Source: SAR116 cluster bacterium AG-325-F22
GTDB lineage: Bacteria > Pseudomonadota > Alphaproteobacteria > Puniceispirillales > Marisalimonadaceae
Reading direction: 5' to 3'
Assembly (NCBI GenBank): GCA_003282885.1
Contig: QBYJ01000014.1
Coordinates: 1 to 36,151, forward strand
Length of the DNA stretch: 36,151 bases
Part shown: positions 17,556-26,913 of the stretch, piece after piece
How positions within the stretch are numbered: position 1 is the stretch's first letter
Layout of the letters: each line of letters starts with the position of its first letter
Notes under the pieces: generated by a model
The model's database searches: none
Told to the model about the DNA's origin: nothing
What the model saw: only the letters and a program-made list of their open reading frames with translations
Program-made: the position numbers and the translations under genes

Positions 17556-18011
17556 TCAGAGCATTTTTTTTCTAGAAATTTCGAATCTTTGCATTGCTAA
17601 TTTTAGTTCTCCATCTGGCAAAATATTAGAAATTAACTCTGGGTCATTAGTAAAAACTTTTTGTTGAAAAACGTTTTTTTCTATTTTTTTAATATATTCA
17701 AGTTCAGACTGTATTATTTTGATTTTTGTTATAGCCTTATAGCCAAATCTTGAGTTTATTTGATTTAACAAAAATGGAATAGCGTGTTGAATTTCTGGTC
17801 CAAAACCATTTTGAACCTTTATAGTAATTTGGCCTTCAGTATTTTTGTTTCTATTAAACTTAATTTTATCAGGAATTGTAATATTAGAATAATGTTCTGC
17901 TATATAATTCCAATTTAGTAAAATATGTGTTTGAACGGCACCAAGTCTGCTTAACTTTTTTTCAACAATATTTTCTGTAATTTTTACTAATGACTTCATA
18001 TTATAAACCAC
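17556..18011 (-). CDS. DUF721 (DciA-like) protein
   Basis: Small DUF721-family protein of 151 residues. DciA, a family member studied in other bacteria, is the ancestral loader of the replicative helicase DnaB, which makes a replication role the best inference. Seen here: the amino region with RLGAVQTHILLNWNYIAEHYSNITIPDKI, matching the family pattern of a conserved Trp plus a charged run, then a beta-rich segment GQITIKVQNGFGPEIQHAIPFLLNQIN, ending in a Lys-rich tail after NDPELI. Met5 at 17999 is an equally good start. It diverges from mutY over a gap of about 50 bases and leads into the dsbA-like gene after 79 bases. Confidence 0.85.
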   Translation of the reverse strand: MVYNMKSLVKITENIVEKKLSRLGAVQTHILLNWNYIAEHYSNITIPDKIKFNRNKNTEGQITIKVQNGFGPEIQHAIPFLLNQINSRFGYKAITKIKIIQSELEYIKKIEKNVFQQKVFTNDPELISNILPDGELKLAMQRFEISRKKML

Positions 18012-18062
18012 AATTTTTTAAAACAATATTTTTAACGGATAACATAATATATATATAAAACC

Positions 18063-19175
18063 ATGAATAAGACAAAAAAAGATAATTACAAAAGTTTTTC
18101 TAATTTATTATTAAATTGGTATGACAAAAATAGAAGAAATTTGCCCTGGAGAGTTTTATCTGGGGAGTTGCCCAACCCTTACTTTGTGTATTTGTCAGAA
18201 ATTATGTTACAGCAAACAGTAGTGTCAACAGTTATTCCATATTTTTTAAATTTTGTAAAAAAATGGACTACTATTGATCAACTGGCTAAAGCAGATTTTC
18301 AAGAAGTATCTTCTTATTGGGCTGGTTTAGGTTATTACACTAGGGCAAAAAATCTTCATGAGACAGCAAAAATAATTTCTAATGAATATAATTCGATAAT
18401 TCCTTGTGACAGAAGCAAATTATTATCCTTGCCAGGGATTGGCAACTACACTGCATCAGCTATAATGGCAATTGCTTTTGATATTAAATCAAATGTTATT
18501 GATGGCAATGTCGAAAGGATATTTTCTAGATTATATGCCGTTGATGAGCCATTAGAAAAATCAAAAAAATATATTCAAGAAATCTCAGAAAGGTATTTGC
18601 CAAATCAAAGATATGGAGATTATGCGCAAGCACTAATGGATTTAGGATCATTAATTTGTATACCTAAGTCTCCGAGGTGTCCTTCTTGTCCTTTGATTAG
18701 TTTTTGTAAAGTAGGTGGAACTCCTAATGCTAAAACATATCCTAAACGACTACCAAAAAAAATTAAAAATAATAGATATGGTTTATTTTTTTGTTTAATT
18801 AATCAGCACGGTCATATTCTAATGACTAAAAATAATAATAAAGGATTATTATCAAATATGGATGTAATTCCGTCCATAGGTTGGCTAAAAGAAGATAAGA
18901 ATTATTTCTCAAAATCACCTAATTTTATAACACAAAAAGACTCTTTGTTTGATCTTGATTGGAATATTCTTGAAAAAAAAATAATACATGTATTTACACA
19001 TTTTAAGTTAAACTGTTCAATTGCAATAGCTTATATTGATAATAATGACATTTTGAAAGATCAATCAGTTAAGAAATCCTTTAGGTTTATTGATGGTCAA
19101 AATTTAAAAAAATTAGCAATACCAAGTTTAATTAAAAAGATTATAAAATATCTTGAAGACGAAAATTTATTTTAA
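18063..19175 (+). CDS. mutY: A/G-specific adenine DNA glycosylase
   Basis: Base-excision enzyme that removes adenine opposite 8-oxoguanine. The 370-residue protein has the HhH-GPD fold: catalytic Glu46 in LSEIMLQQT, the hairpin LPGIGNYTASA, catalytic Asp147 in VIDGNVERIFSR, and the iron-sulfur cluster ligands C199, C206, C209 and C215 with the exact C-X6-C-X2-C-X5-C spacing. The C-terminal Nudix-like 8-oxoG recognition domain follows from about residue 235 and contains VFTHFKL. The start ATG is at 18063. It diverges from the DUF721 gene and converges on purH with a one-base gap. Confidence 0.98.
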   Translation: MNKTKKDNYKSFSNLLLNWYDKNRRNLPWRVLSGELPNPYFVYLSEIMLQQTVVSTVIPYFLNFVKKWTTIDQLAKADFQEVSSYWAGLGYYTRAKNLHETAKIISNEYNSIIPCDRSKLLSLPGIGNYTASAIMAIAFDIKSNVIDGNVERIFSRLYAVDEPLEKSKKYIQEISERYLPNQRYGDYAQALMDLGSLICIPKSPRCPSCPLISFCKVGGTPNAKTYPKRLPKKIKNNRYGLFFCLINQHGHILMTKNNNKGLLSNMDVIPSIGWLKEDKNYFSKSPNFITQKDSLFDLDWNILEKKIIHVFTHFKLNCSIAIAYIDNNDILKDQSVKKSFRFIDGQNLKKLAIPSLIKKIIKYLEDENLF

Positions 19176-19176
19176 A

Positions 19177-20787
19177 TTAATGTTTGAAATGTCTTACTGA
19201 CGTAAAAACCATGGCAATGTTGCGTTCATCTGCTGCAGCTATTACTTCTTGATCTCTAATTGATCCACCTGGTTGAATTACAGCAGTAACACCTGCATCT
19301 GCAGCAGCTACTAAACCATCGGCGAATGGGAAGAATGCGTCGCTAGCAACTACACTTTCAAAAGTCATTGATGATTTTAAGTTTGCTAATATTGAAGATT
19401 TTTTAGCTTTCTCATTTGCTATCATTGTGGAATCTATTCTACTCATTTGTCCTGCCCCAATTCCAACAGTTTGAAGATCTTTGGCATATATGATGGCATT
19501 GGATTTAGTATGTTTTGCTACCTTCCACGCAAAAAGTAAATTATTTATTTCTAATTGTGTAGGTATTCTTTTTGTTACTATCTTTAGGTCACTTGTCTGT
19601 AAAACTTTGTTGTCGCGAGTTTGGACAAGCATACCTCCTGAAATAGATTTTATATCCAATCCTTTTTCCTGAGGTATAGGCATTGATCCTGATGCTAAAA
19701 TTCTTATATTCGGTTTGTCCCTAAAAATTTGAAGTGCCTCATTAGTAAAAGAAGGTGCAATTATTACTTCTAAAAATAAAGATTTCATTTGCTTTGCTAA
19801 ATCTAAGGTTAATTCTCTGTTTAAAGCCACTATTCCACCAAATGCACTAATTGGATCTGTTTGTAGTGCTTTTTCCCATGCTAAATTTATATTAGCGTTC
19901 TCAGCTACACCACAAGGATTAGCATGTTTAATAATTGCAATTGCTGGCTGATTAAACTCACAAATTAATTCATAAGCAGCATTGCCATCATTAATATTAT
20001 TGTATGAAAGCTCTTTACCTTGAAGTTGGTTAGATGTAGCAATTCCGATTCTAGGGTCATTCGTTTTATAAAATGCCGCTTTTTGATGAGGATTTTCTCC
20101 ATATCTCATTTCCAAGAATTTTCTAAAATTTAATGAAAATGTTTGAGGTAGATCAATTGTGTTAATGTTTTCATTATTAAACCAGTCAGAAATTGCATGA
20201 TCATACTCATTAGTTAATTTAAAAGCTTTTCCAGCAAGATGTTTTCTAAAAGCATATGAGGTTTCACATTCATCGTTAAGTTCATTTATAAGCTTAGAGT
20301 AATCCCCAGGATCAGTTAAAATAGTAACAAACTCATGGTTCTTAGCTGCAGCCCTTATCATTGCAGGTCCACCAATATCAATATTTTCAATAACTTCAGT
20401 CTTATACTTTTTGTTTTCTACAGTTTCCTGAAATTTATATAAATTAATGATTAGGAGATCAATTTCTTTAATCTGATGTTTTTGCAATTGGTCTATATGA
20501 ACGGTATTATTTCTTCTGCTAAGTATCCCTCCATGTATTTTAGGGTGAAGCGTTTTTACTCTTCCATTTAAGATTTCGGGGAAATTTGTTTCATCTGAAA
20601 CATCCTTAACTGATATTGAATTTTCTTTTAAAAATTTAGCAGTGCCTCCAGTAGATAAAATTTCTATATTATTTTCCTCAAGAACTTTAGCTAATTTTTC
20701 AATATTAGTTTTGTCGGTTACTGAAATCAAAGCCCTTTTAATTTTAACTTTGTCTGTAAATAATTCATCACTGTCAACATTGTCCAT
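19177..20787 (-). CDS. purH: Bifunctional AICAR transformylase / IMP cyclohydrolase
   Basis: Catalyses the last two steps of purine synthesis, AICAR to FAICAR to IMP. The amino-terminal IMP cyclohydrolase (MGS-like) part reads ALISVTDKTNIEKLA, ILSTGGTAKFL, GRVKTLHPKIHGGIL and DIGGPAMIRAAAKN; the C-terminal transformylase part has RYGENPHQKAAFY, the catalytic IIKHANPCGVA, SDAFFPFADG and the closing GVTAVIQPGGSIRDQEVI. The 536-residue length is normal, with about 12 extra residues before KIKRALISV; a later start is possible but no better ribosome-binding site is visible. It is downstream of the heparinase-like gene and rsmB, an arrangement common in Alphaproteobacteria. Confidence 0.98.
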   Translation of the reverse strand: MDNVDSDELFTDKVKIKRALISVTDKTNIEKLAKVLEENNIEILSTGGTAKFLKENSISVKDVSDETNFPEILNGRVKTLHPKIHGGILSRRNNTVHIDQLQKHQIKEIDLLIINLYKFQETVENKKYKTEVIENIDIGGPAMIRAAAKNHEFVTILTDPGDYSKLINELNDECETSYAFRKHLAGKAFKLTNEYDHAISDWFNNENINTIDLPQTFSLNFRKFLEMRYGENPHQKAAFYKTNDPRIGIATSNQLQGKELSYNNINDGNAAYELICEFNQPAIAIIKHANPCGVAENANINLAWEKALQTDPISAFGGIVALNRELTLDLAKQMKSLFLEVIIAPSFTNEALQIFRDKPNIRILASGSMPIPQEKGLDIKSISGGMLVQTRDNKVLQTSDLKIVTKRIPTQLEINNLLFAWKVAKHTKSNAIIYAKDLQTVGIGAGQMSRIDSTMIANEKAKKSSILANLKSSMTFESVVASDAFFPFADGLVAAADAGVTAVIQPGGSIRDQEVIAAADERNIAMVFTSVRHFKH

Positions 20788-20854
20788 TTTTTTTAGCCGA
20801 TCTTTAATTTGATTATATTATAATTAAAATATTTCTTATTAATTTAAACTCAGT

Positions 20855-22399
20855 CTACTTTTGTAATTGAAATGCCCAATTGCAAGAGATCATCTTATAA
20901 GCCCTTATTTTTTCAAGCTTCATAATTATCATTATTTCTTTACAAGGAGTAGAACCTTTTGGGGTAAACATAACTGAATCCCTGATAACTATATCTTGAC
21001 TGTCAGAGGTCATTTTCCAAACAAAGCCCTTTAAGTGGTTTAATAAAATTGAACCACTTCTAGTTTTTATAAGTTCAATGCTTGGATTTAAATGAAAGTG
21101 AATACTTGCCATTTTGGGTATTGAACCAATATTTCCAAGATTTATTATTACGTCTTTACCCCTTATTTCATTTTTTTTATTAGATAGATAAATTTGTCTT
21201 TTGTGATTTATCCCAAAAATAGTCTTATAACCAGAATGTGTTAAATCTAATAAGTTTCCATTCTTTGTCTTTCCGTATTTGACTTCTAATATCTCAGTTT
21301 TTCTTTTTCCTGTTAGATCTACATTATTTCTATCATCAATATTTAAAGTAGAGTGAGCAGCAGATGACGCTAATGAACTTTTGGCACTCTTAATACTAGA
21401 TTTAGTTAATTCTCCCAGATTAGAAATAATTTTTTCTTTTTTATAAAAAAACTCAAACGCAAATAAACTTGCTTTTGTATTCGTGCTTGCTATTGGTTTT
21501 AAACCAACATCTACAAACACAATTGTATCCATATTGGATAATCTACAAAAACCAGTATCTTCAGCAAGTTGAAAAAATCTGTTTTTGTAACCAATCCTGT
21601 TTAAAGTTTGTTTTATAATATCTTTAGGAACTAATGATCCTCCGTGGAACCATGCAAAACAATCATTTGGCATCTGAAAGCCTCTGCAGAATTCGCCCAT
21701 TTTAATTGTTTTTTTATGTAAGTTCTCTGCATCAACATTTTTTAAAATTCCAACTATAGATCTAATTTCTATTAAATGTCTTAGTAAATTTATATGCAAG
21801 ACAGGACTTCTAGAGGTGTGTCCACCATCATTATTTGTTAAAATTTCAAGTTTTTGATCTATAATATTTAATAATTCATCGATAATGATTATATCGTCAA
21901 ATAAAATAGACTTAGCAACTAAAATACCTTTAATTATTATAATTTGTTGTAGATGATTATTTGTTTCTGTGAGTTTTATCTCGAGATATTTTGTTTGTAA
22001 TGCAATAGAATATAAAATTTTCTTTTGTAAATCTAATTCACCACTCTCTGCAAACCATGAAAAATTGAAACTCCAACAAGTTACTCTTTCTGCCATTATT
22101 TGAGAGTGAAATTCCTTTGACAGAAGATTATGTTTCTCATTAATCCAATTTGAAACTAAAGAACGTGCTATGGATCTGGCTTTAATACTACCCTCAGCTT
22201 TCAAATCTCTCAAAAAATAAAACCTGTTAAAATCTTTAATTAGTTTGGGATTAGTTTTACCATTGACTATTGTTTTACCAATTTCTGAGTTGCCTAGCCA
22301 GTTATCAGTAAGTCTTCTTACAGGAGAATTTTGTTCATCTACTTTTAGCTTTTTTTTGAGAAAATAATTATTTGTAATTAAATCTATAAATTTAAGCAT
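20855..22399 (-). CDS. Heparinase II/III family protein
   Basis: Polysaccharide-lyase-like protein of 514 residues. The amino half is an alpha/alpha-toroid type region containing WSFNFSW and NNDGGHTSRSPVLHINLL, and the C-terminal half is the heparinase II/III beta-sandwich with NLGELTKSS, AHSTLNIDDRNN and the long beta repeats around HLNPSIELIKTRSG. The AHSTL block and NDGGHxxRS block are family hallmarks. There is no signal peptide, so the product may act in the cytoplasm. In Alphaproteobacteria this gene is repeatedly found between rsmB and purH and its substrate is unknown; true heparin is unlikely. It starts 4 bases after rsmB. Confidence 0.9.
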   Translation of the reverse strand: MLKFIDLITNNYFLKKKLKVDEQNSPVRRLTDNWLGNSEIGKTIVNGKTNPKLIKDFNRFYFLRDLKAEGSIKARSIARSLVSNWINEKHNLLSKEFHSQIMAERVTCWSFNFSWFAESGELDLQKKILYSIALQTKYLEIKLTETNNHLQQIIIIKGILVAKSILFDDIIIIDELLNIIDQKLEILTNNDGGHTSRSPVLHINLLRHLIEIRSIVGILKNVDAENLHKKTIKMGEFCRGFQMPNDCFAWFHGGSLVPKDIIKQTLNRIGYKNRFFQLAEDTGFCRLSNMDTIVFVDVGLKPIASTNTKASLFAFEFFYKKEKIISNLGELTKSSIKSAKSSLASSAAHSTLNIDDRNNVDLTGKRKTEILEVKYGKTKNGNLLDLTHSGYKTIFGINHKRQIYLSNKKNEIRGKDVIINLGNIGSIPKMASIHFHLNPSIELIKTRSGSILLNHLKGFVWKMTSDSQDIVIRDSVMFTPKGSTPCKEIMIIMKLEKIRAYKMISCNWAFQLQK

Positions 22400-22403
22400 A
22401 AAA

Positions 22404-23783
22404 TTAATTTTCCATTTTAACTAATGCAATAAAAAAACCGTCTGATCCATTCATAACATCATCAGAATTAAAATTAAAATAATTTGGAAGGATTCTTATG
22501 AAGCCTTCTTTAGTTATACAATCGCTAATCATAGGATAATCAGTGGAAAAAAATGGAACAATGGAAAAACTTTGATTTTCTTTTAAAAACTTTTCGATCC
22601 TTCTTTCACCTTCAATTTTTTGAAGAGAGCATGTAACATACATAATTAATCCATTTTTTTTCAATATTTTTGAAGCATTATTTAAGATATTATCTTGAGT
22701 TAAAATTAAATCATCTAAGTTGATTGGTGCTGGTTTAATAAAAATATCTGGATTTTTCCTAATCGTGCCTGTTGCTGAACAGGGAGCGTCAATTAAAATA
22801 ACATCAGGCTTAAAGTCTGGTAGATAATCTTCTGCTTTAGCATTAATTAAATTGGGATTAAAGTTAAGTCGTTTCATATTTTCTTTAAATTTAAGAGATC
22901 TCAATTTATTTTTTTCAATAGATACAACGTCTAATTTATTATCTAAAAGTTGAGCTGTTTTTCCTCCAGGAGCGCAACACATGTCTACTACCTTAATAGA
23001 ATCAATAGATTGAGAAAAATGTTGTTTTATTTTAAACAACAATAAATTACAGGGTATCTGAGATGCTGCATCTTGTATCCACCACACACCGTCAGAAAAT
23101 CTTGGTAAACTTTCAACTGACTCTTTTAAATTACATCTTATTACATTAGGCAAGATTTTTTCACCTGAGATATAGAGTTGAAATTGCTCCAATTCACTCT
23201 TTTTCATTTTATTTGAAATCACTATATCTAGTGGTGGTGGTTCCATGGCTATTTTTGCTATTTCATTGACATTTTTTTCACCATATGAAGATGTCCAACT
23301 TTTTAATAGCCACTCTGGTAAGTTGTATTTATCTTCAGGAATGAAGTTCAAACAATCATTTTTATTTGAAACTATTTTACGTAAAATTGCATTTACAAGC
23401 TTAGATTGTTTGTCACCAATATAAATTTTAGCTTGATTTACTGCTTCATTTAATACTGCATAAGGCGCTATTTCTAACCAAATTAATTGAATTGTAGCAA
23501 TAACTAAAATGCTATTTAGGTAACGATTTTTTTTCTTTATCCCAAACCTTGAGTATTTATTATAAATTTTTTGAGCTTGGTTATGCCTTCTCATACATGT
23601 GTTTATAAGTAAAAATAGAAAAGATTTTTCTCGTTTATCTAATTTATTAAAGTCAAAAGATTTTTTAATGATGTCGTCAAATTTTTTATTCTTGTAAAAA
23701 ACAAGTATCCAAATTTCTAATGCCACAAGTCTTACAGTCTTGTTTATTTTTTTTTTGGTGTTAGATGTTTTTTGTTCTATCAA
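22404..23783 (-). CDS. rsmB: 16S rRNA m5C methyltransferase RsmB
   Basis: Methylates C967 of 16S rRNA. The 459-residue protein has the amino-terminal NusB-like RNA-binding domain (about 10-145, with LLINTCMRRHN and AVLNEAVNQAKIY) and a C-terminal SAM-dependent methyltransferase. The SAM motif is VVDMCCAPGGKTAQLL (about 265-280), and both catalytic cysteines are present: Cys335 in LIDAPCSATGTIRKNPD and Cys385 in MYVTCSLQKIEGE. GFFIALVKM closes the protein as usual. It heads a minus-strand group with the heparinase-like gene and purH, and is divergent from the SDHAF4-like gene. Confidence 0.96.
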   Translation of the reverse strand: MIEQKTSNTKKKINKTVRLVALEIWILVFYKNKKFDDIIKKSFDFNKLDKREKSFLFLLINTCMRRHNQAQKIYNKYSRFGIKKKNRYLNSILVIATIQLIWLEIAPYAVLNEAVNQAKIYIGDKQSKLVNAILRKIVSNKNDCLNFIPEDKYNLPEWLLKSWTSSYGEKNVNEIAKIAMEPPPLDIVISNKMKKSELEQFQLYISGEKILPNVIRCNLKESVESLPRFSDGVWWIQDAASQIPCNLLLFKIKQHFSQSIDSIKVVDMCCAPGGKTAQLLDNKLDVVSIEKNKLRSLKFKENMKRLNFNPNLINAKAEDYLPDFKPDVILIDAPCSATGTIRKNPDIFIKPAPINLDDLILTQDNILNNASKILKKNGLIMYVTCSLQKIEGERRIEKFLKENQSFSIVPFFSTDYPMISDCITKEGFIRILPNYFNFNSDDVMNGSDGFFIALVKMEN

Positions 23784-23862
23784 AACTACTGCCTTGTATT
23801 TGTATTAATAATAAATATTATGTAGATTATTTAGATATTGGTTTATAAGAAAGTTTATACTT

Positions 23863-24027
23863 ATGGATAGTAAAATTACAAAATTAAGTAAACAAAAAGA
23901 AGAAAATGATTCGAAAGAGAATATGTCCGAGAATAAGACTGCTCCCAAAGAAAAAGGAGGTCCTAAGGGATTAGAACCAACTAGATATGGAGATTGGGAA
24001 AAAGCGGGAAGATGCTCAGATTTTTAA
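23863..24027 (+). CDS. DUF1674 / SDHAF4-like small protein
   Basis: A 54-residue protein homologous to DUF1674 and the eukaryotic succinate dehydrogenase assembly factor 4. The signature is complete: GGPKGLEPTRYGDWEKAGRCSDF at the very C-terminus, preceded by a charged, disordered-looking lysine-rich amino half. In mitochondria SDHAF4 binds the flavinated SDHA before complex assembly; the same role here is inference. Start is ATG 23863, stop TAA 24025-24027; the in-frame ATG at the MSEN position is a less likely alternative. It is 18 bases upstream of the DUF1491 gene and probably co-transcribed. No strong ribosome-binding site is visible. Confidence 0.92.
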   Translation: MDSKITKLSKQKEENDSKENMSENKTAPKEKGGPKGLEPTRYGDWEKAGRCSDF

Positions 24028-24045
24028 ACTCATGATACTTTTGTG

Positions 24046-24396
24046 ATGATAATTGAATTAAAATCAGAAATACTAATAAACGCAGGTATTAGAGCGGCTG
24101 AAAGAAATTTTACCAACGCTTATGTTACTAAAAGAGGTGATAGTGAAGCTGGTGCTATTTTTGTTAAAGTTGATACACTAGATGGTTATGCCAAGCTTTT
24201 CACACGTAATTTGAAATATGATTTAATTAGTGAGAATGATGTTGTAGAATTTATAAATTTATATCCTGAAAAAAAATTACAAAATATCGACATAGATAAA
24301 AGAATTACTAAAGAAATAGAAATAGATAGCGATTGTTGGATAGTAGAAATTGAAGACAAAGAAGGAAGAAATCCTTTTCAAAATTTAAATTGTTAA
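24046..24396 (+). CDS. DUF1491 family protein
   Basis: Small alphaproteobacterial protein of unknown function, 116 residues. Family hallmarks are the start IELKSEILINAGIRAAE, the VTKRGDSEAGAIFVKVDTLDG block (RGDxEAGAI is the strongest signature) and the end SDCWIVEIEDKEGRNPF. It is cytoplasmic by appearance: no signal, no membrane helix. Start choice is between GTG at 24043 and ATG at 24046; I take the ATG. It follows the SDHAF4-like gene, and its last 12 bases overlap the convergent ketopantoate-reductase gene. Confidence 0.88.
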   Translation: MIIELKSEILINAGIRAAERNFTNAYVTKRGDSEAGAIFVKVDTLDGYAKLFTRNLKYDLISENDVVEFINLYPEKKLQNIDIDKRITKEIEIDSDCWIVEIEDKEGRNPFQNLNC

Positions 24397-25401
24397 ATCC
24401 TCTATTAGTTGGCTTCTTTTGTATAAGCCTAAATAATCAGCTTTTAATTTAAGTATTCCATTCAGATGTTTTAACATTGGTGTTGGTATATTTAGTTTTG
24501 TTCCAATTTCTATAATTGCGCTCATAATAGGGTCAATTTCTAAAGGTCGTTTCATTTCAATATCTTGTCGTGTTGAAGGCTTATGGCCAATTATAGATGA
24601 TGCACCATCAATCCGTTTTTCAATTGTTACACTGAAGTTAACTCCAATTGCTTTACCAACTCTTTGGCACTCCTCCATCATTTCTTTTATCAATAATCTT
24701 GAACTTGGGTCATTACCTATAACATCTAAGCTTGCTCCAGTAATAGCGCTTATAGGATTAAAAGAACAATTCCCCCAAAGTTTAATCCAAATTTCATCTC
24801 TCAAATTCTTTTTTTGAGGAGCTTTTAGCCCACCTTTTATGAATAGATCAGATAATATCTTTAATCTTTCTGAATTGACTCCATTTGGTTCACCAAGGCT
24901 AAATCTATTTCCTTCTATATGCTTTATTGTACCCGGCTTTTCAATTTCGCATGCTGGGTAGACAACGCACCCTAATGCTCGTTTTGGATTAAGAGTTTTC
25001 CAGATAATTCCATGGGGATCTACTGAGTCTATATGAGTATTTTCGAGTTTTGTACCTGTGTTAGATTTATAAAAATACCACCATGGTAATCCATTAACTG
25101 CGGATAAAATAGCAGTGTTGTCATTCAAAAGGGGTTTTAATTGATTAACGATCCCTGAAATTGCATGAGCTTTAACACCAATAATTATATAGTCTTGTGT
25201 ACCTAATTCACTTGGGTTTTCAGTGACTTTCAATTTAAATGTTTCTGATTTGTTATTTGAAATTAAGGTTAAACCATTTTTTTTAATAGCTTCTTTGTGA
25301 GGGCCTCTAGCTATCAATGAGACGTTTGCTCCAGCTTTACTTAAGCTGCATCCAATATAGCCACCTATTGCTCCGGCACCAAATATGCAAATGTTAATCA
25401 T
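24385..25401 (-). CDS. panE: 2-dehydropantoate 2-reductase family protein
   Basis: NADPH-dependent reductase of the ApbA/PanE family, 338 residues. The dinucleotide-binding GAGAIGGYIG is at residues 8-17, KAH in VGVKAHAISG is the usual substrate-side block, and the C-terminal ketopantoate-reductase domain starts at about 195 (IWIKLWGNCSFNPISAITG). The C-terminal block RPLEIDPIMSAI is typical of the family. In E. coli this activity makes pantoate for coenzyme A; many alphaproteobacterial members of this broad family act on other 2-oxo acids, so the exact substrate is uncertain. It follows the CoA-ligase gene by 9 bases, suggesting linked function, and overlaps the DUF1491 gene end by 12 bases. 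Confidence 0.82.
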   Translation of the reverse strand: MINICIFGAGAIGGYIGCSLSKAGANVSLIARGPHKEAIKKNGLTLISNNKSETFKLKVTENPSELGTQDYIIIGVKAHAISGIVNQLKPLLNDNTAILSAVNGLPWWYFYKSNTGTKLENTHIDSVDPHGIIWKTLNPKRALGCVVYPACEIEKPGTIKHIEGNRFSLGEPNGVNSERLKILSDLFIKGGLKAPQKKNLRDEIWIKLWGNCSFNPISAITGASLDVIGNDPSSRLLIKEMMEECQRVGKAIGVNFSVTIEKRIDGASSIIGHKPSTRQDIEMKRPLEIDPIMSAIIEIGTKLNIPTPMLKHLNGILKLKADYLGLYKRSQLIEDLTI

Positions 25402-25410
25402 ATTAATTTC

Positions 25411-26913
25411 CTATTCTAAGCCAAGTTTTTCAGCAAGACCTATCCTTTGAAGTTTACCAGTGGCTCCTTTGGGTATTTCTTTTAAAAAACTTATATATTT
25501 GGGAACTTTAAACTCAGCTAGATGATTTCGAGCATAACTTTTAATTTCAATTTCAGAACATTTTTTCTCATTTTTTAGAACAATGGCAGCGCCTATAGCT
25601 TCTCCTAGTAACTTATCCTTTACCCCAAAAGTAACAACTTGTTCAATTGCTTCATGCTCCATTAATATATTATCTATTTCTAGAGGAGACACTTTTTCGC
25701 CTCCACGATTGATAATTTCTTTTAATCTTCCGGAAATTTTTAAATAACCATCATTATCAAAGAACCCTTGGTCACCAGTTCTAAACCAGCCATTAATAAA
25801 CGAAGATTTATTAGCTTCTTCATTGTTTTCGTAACCAGTAGTTACATTATCACCCCTAATACAAACTTCTCCCTCATAACCATTTTTCTGGATGTTTCCA
25901 TCGGCATCCATTATACACACTTCAGGGCCTGCAGGTTTTCCAACAAATCCAGCTTTTTGAATCTGAGGAGGCATTGGATTTGACGTCATTTGGTGAGATG
26001 CTTCGGTCATTCCATAAGCTTCAATAACAGTTGTTTTAAAAACTTCTCTTAATTCTTCAAAAACGGCTGGTGGTAAAGATGCTGAGGATGATCTTATAAA
26101 TCTCAGTGAGAGGTTTTCTGCAAGTTCTATATTTTTTTTTGCCCTCATCAATATTCCTTGATGCATAGTAGGAACCCCTGAATACCAAGATATTTTCTCT
26201 TTTTTTGCTATATCTAAAAACTTTAATGCATTAAAACCGTCACTTGCATAAACTGAGGCTCCTGAAAATATTGATGAACACAGTATCGCGATTAAGCCGT
26301 GTATATGAAAAAGAGGCATAATATTATAACAATGATCCTCAGAGTTCAATTTGAGAGAATTTGAAATATTTACTGCAGAAGAATAAATATTTTTATTTGT
26401 CAAAGGCACTACTTTAGGTCTAGATGTAGTTCCAGATGTATGAAGTACTAGAGCCTCATATGTTTCTTTAGATAATTCAAAACTAGAACTTTCATCATAA
26501 AGATTAAATATTCCGGTTGGCGCATTATCTATTTTTTTTATTTCACATACTTCTATACCTAATTTTTTCGCGGCTTCAACAACAGGATTACTGCTATTCT
26601 TTTCCACAATTACGATTTTAGGCATTAAATCTTTTAAATAAAATTCATATTCTCTAAACTTGTAAGAGGGGTTTAGTGGGGCAGCAGACATATAACTTGC
26701 TACAGCTAAAAAAGTTGTCGCCATCTCAGCGCCATTTGGGAGAACGATCGCTGCTCTATCTGAATTTAGAAAACCTTTTTCGCTAAGTTGCCCAGATATG
26801 TCAAAAACATGTTTTTTTAAGTCTGAGTATTTGATTTTACTACCATCACTCGATGATATCGCAATACTTTCATCATCATTATTGTTAATTAAATTTCTTA
26901 CAGTTTTTGTCAT
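25411..26913 (-). CDS. AMP-forming acyl-CoA ligase, oxalyl-CoA synthetase-like (AAE3/Pcs60 type)
   Basis: ANL-superfamily acid:CoA ligase of 500 residues. Core motifs are present: the P-loop LHTSGTTSRPKVVPLT (about 158-172), the EAYGMTEASHQMTSNPMPP adenine-site block, WFRTGDQGFFDNDGYLKISGR (the TGD and hinge motifs), NRGGEKVSPLEID, and the catalytic lysine in GATGKLQR at the end. The EASHQMTSNP wording is close to what I recall of plant/yeast oxalate-CoA ligases (AAE3, Pcs60), so oxalate or a short-chain acid is the likely substrate; this is inference from memory. No signal peptide. It is 9 bases upstream of the PanE-like gene and downstream of pgi by 127 bases. Confidence 0.85.
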   Translation of the reverse strand: MTKTVRNLINNNDDESIAISSSDGSKIKYSDLKKHVFDISGQLSEKGFLNSDRAAIVLPNGAEMATTFLAVASYMSAAPLNPSYKFREYEFYLKDLMPKIVIVEKNSSNPVVEAAKKLGIEVCEIKKIDNAPTGIFNLYDESSSFELSKETYEALVLHTSGTTSRPKVVPLTNKNIYSSAVNISNSLKLNSEDHCYNIMPLFHIHGLIAILCSSIFSGASVYASDGFNALKFLDIAKKEKISWYSGVPTMHQGILMRAKKNIELAENLSLRFIRSSSASLPPAVFEELREVFKTTVIEAYGMTEASHQMTSNPMPPQIQKAGFVGKPAGPEVCIMDADGNIQKNGYEGEVCIRGDNVTTGYENNEEANKSSFINGWFRTGDQGFFDNDGYLKISGRLKEIINRGGEKVSPLEIDNILMEHEAIEQVVTFGVKDKLLGEAIGAAIVLKNEKKCSEIEIKSYARNHLAEFKVPKYISFLKEIPKGATGKLQRIGLAEKLGLE

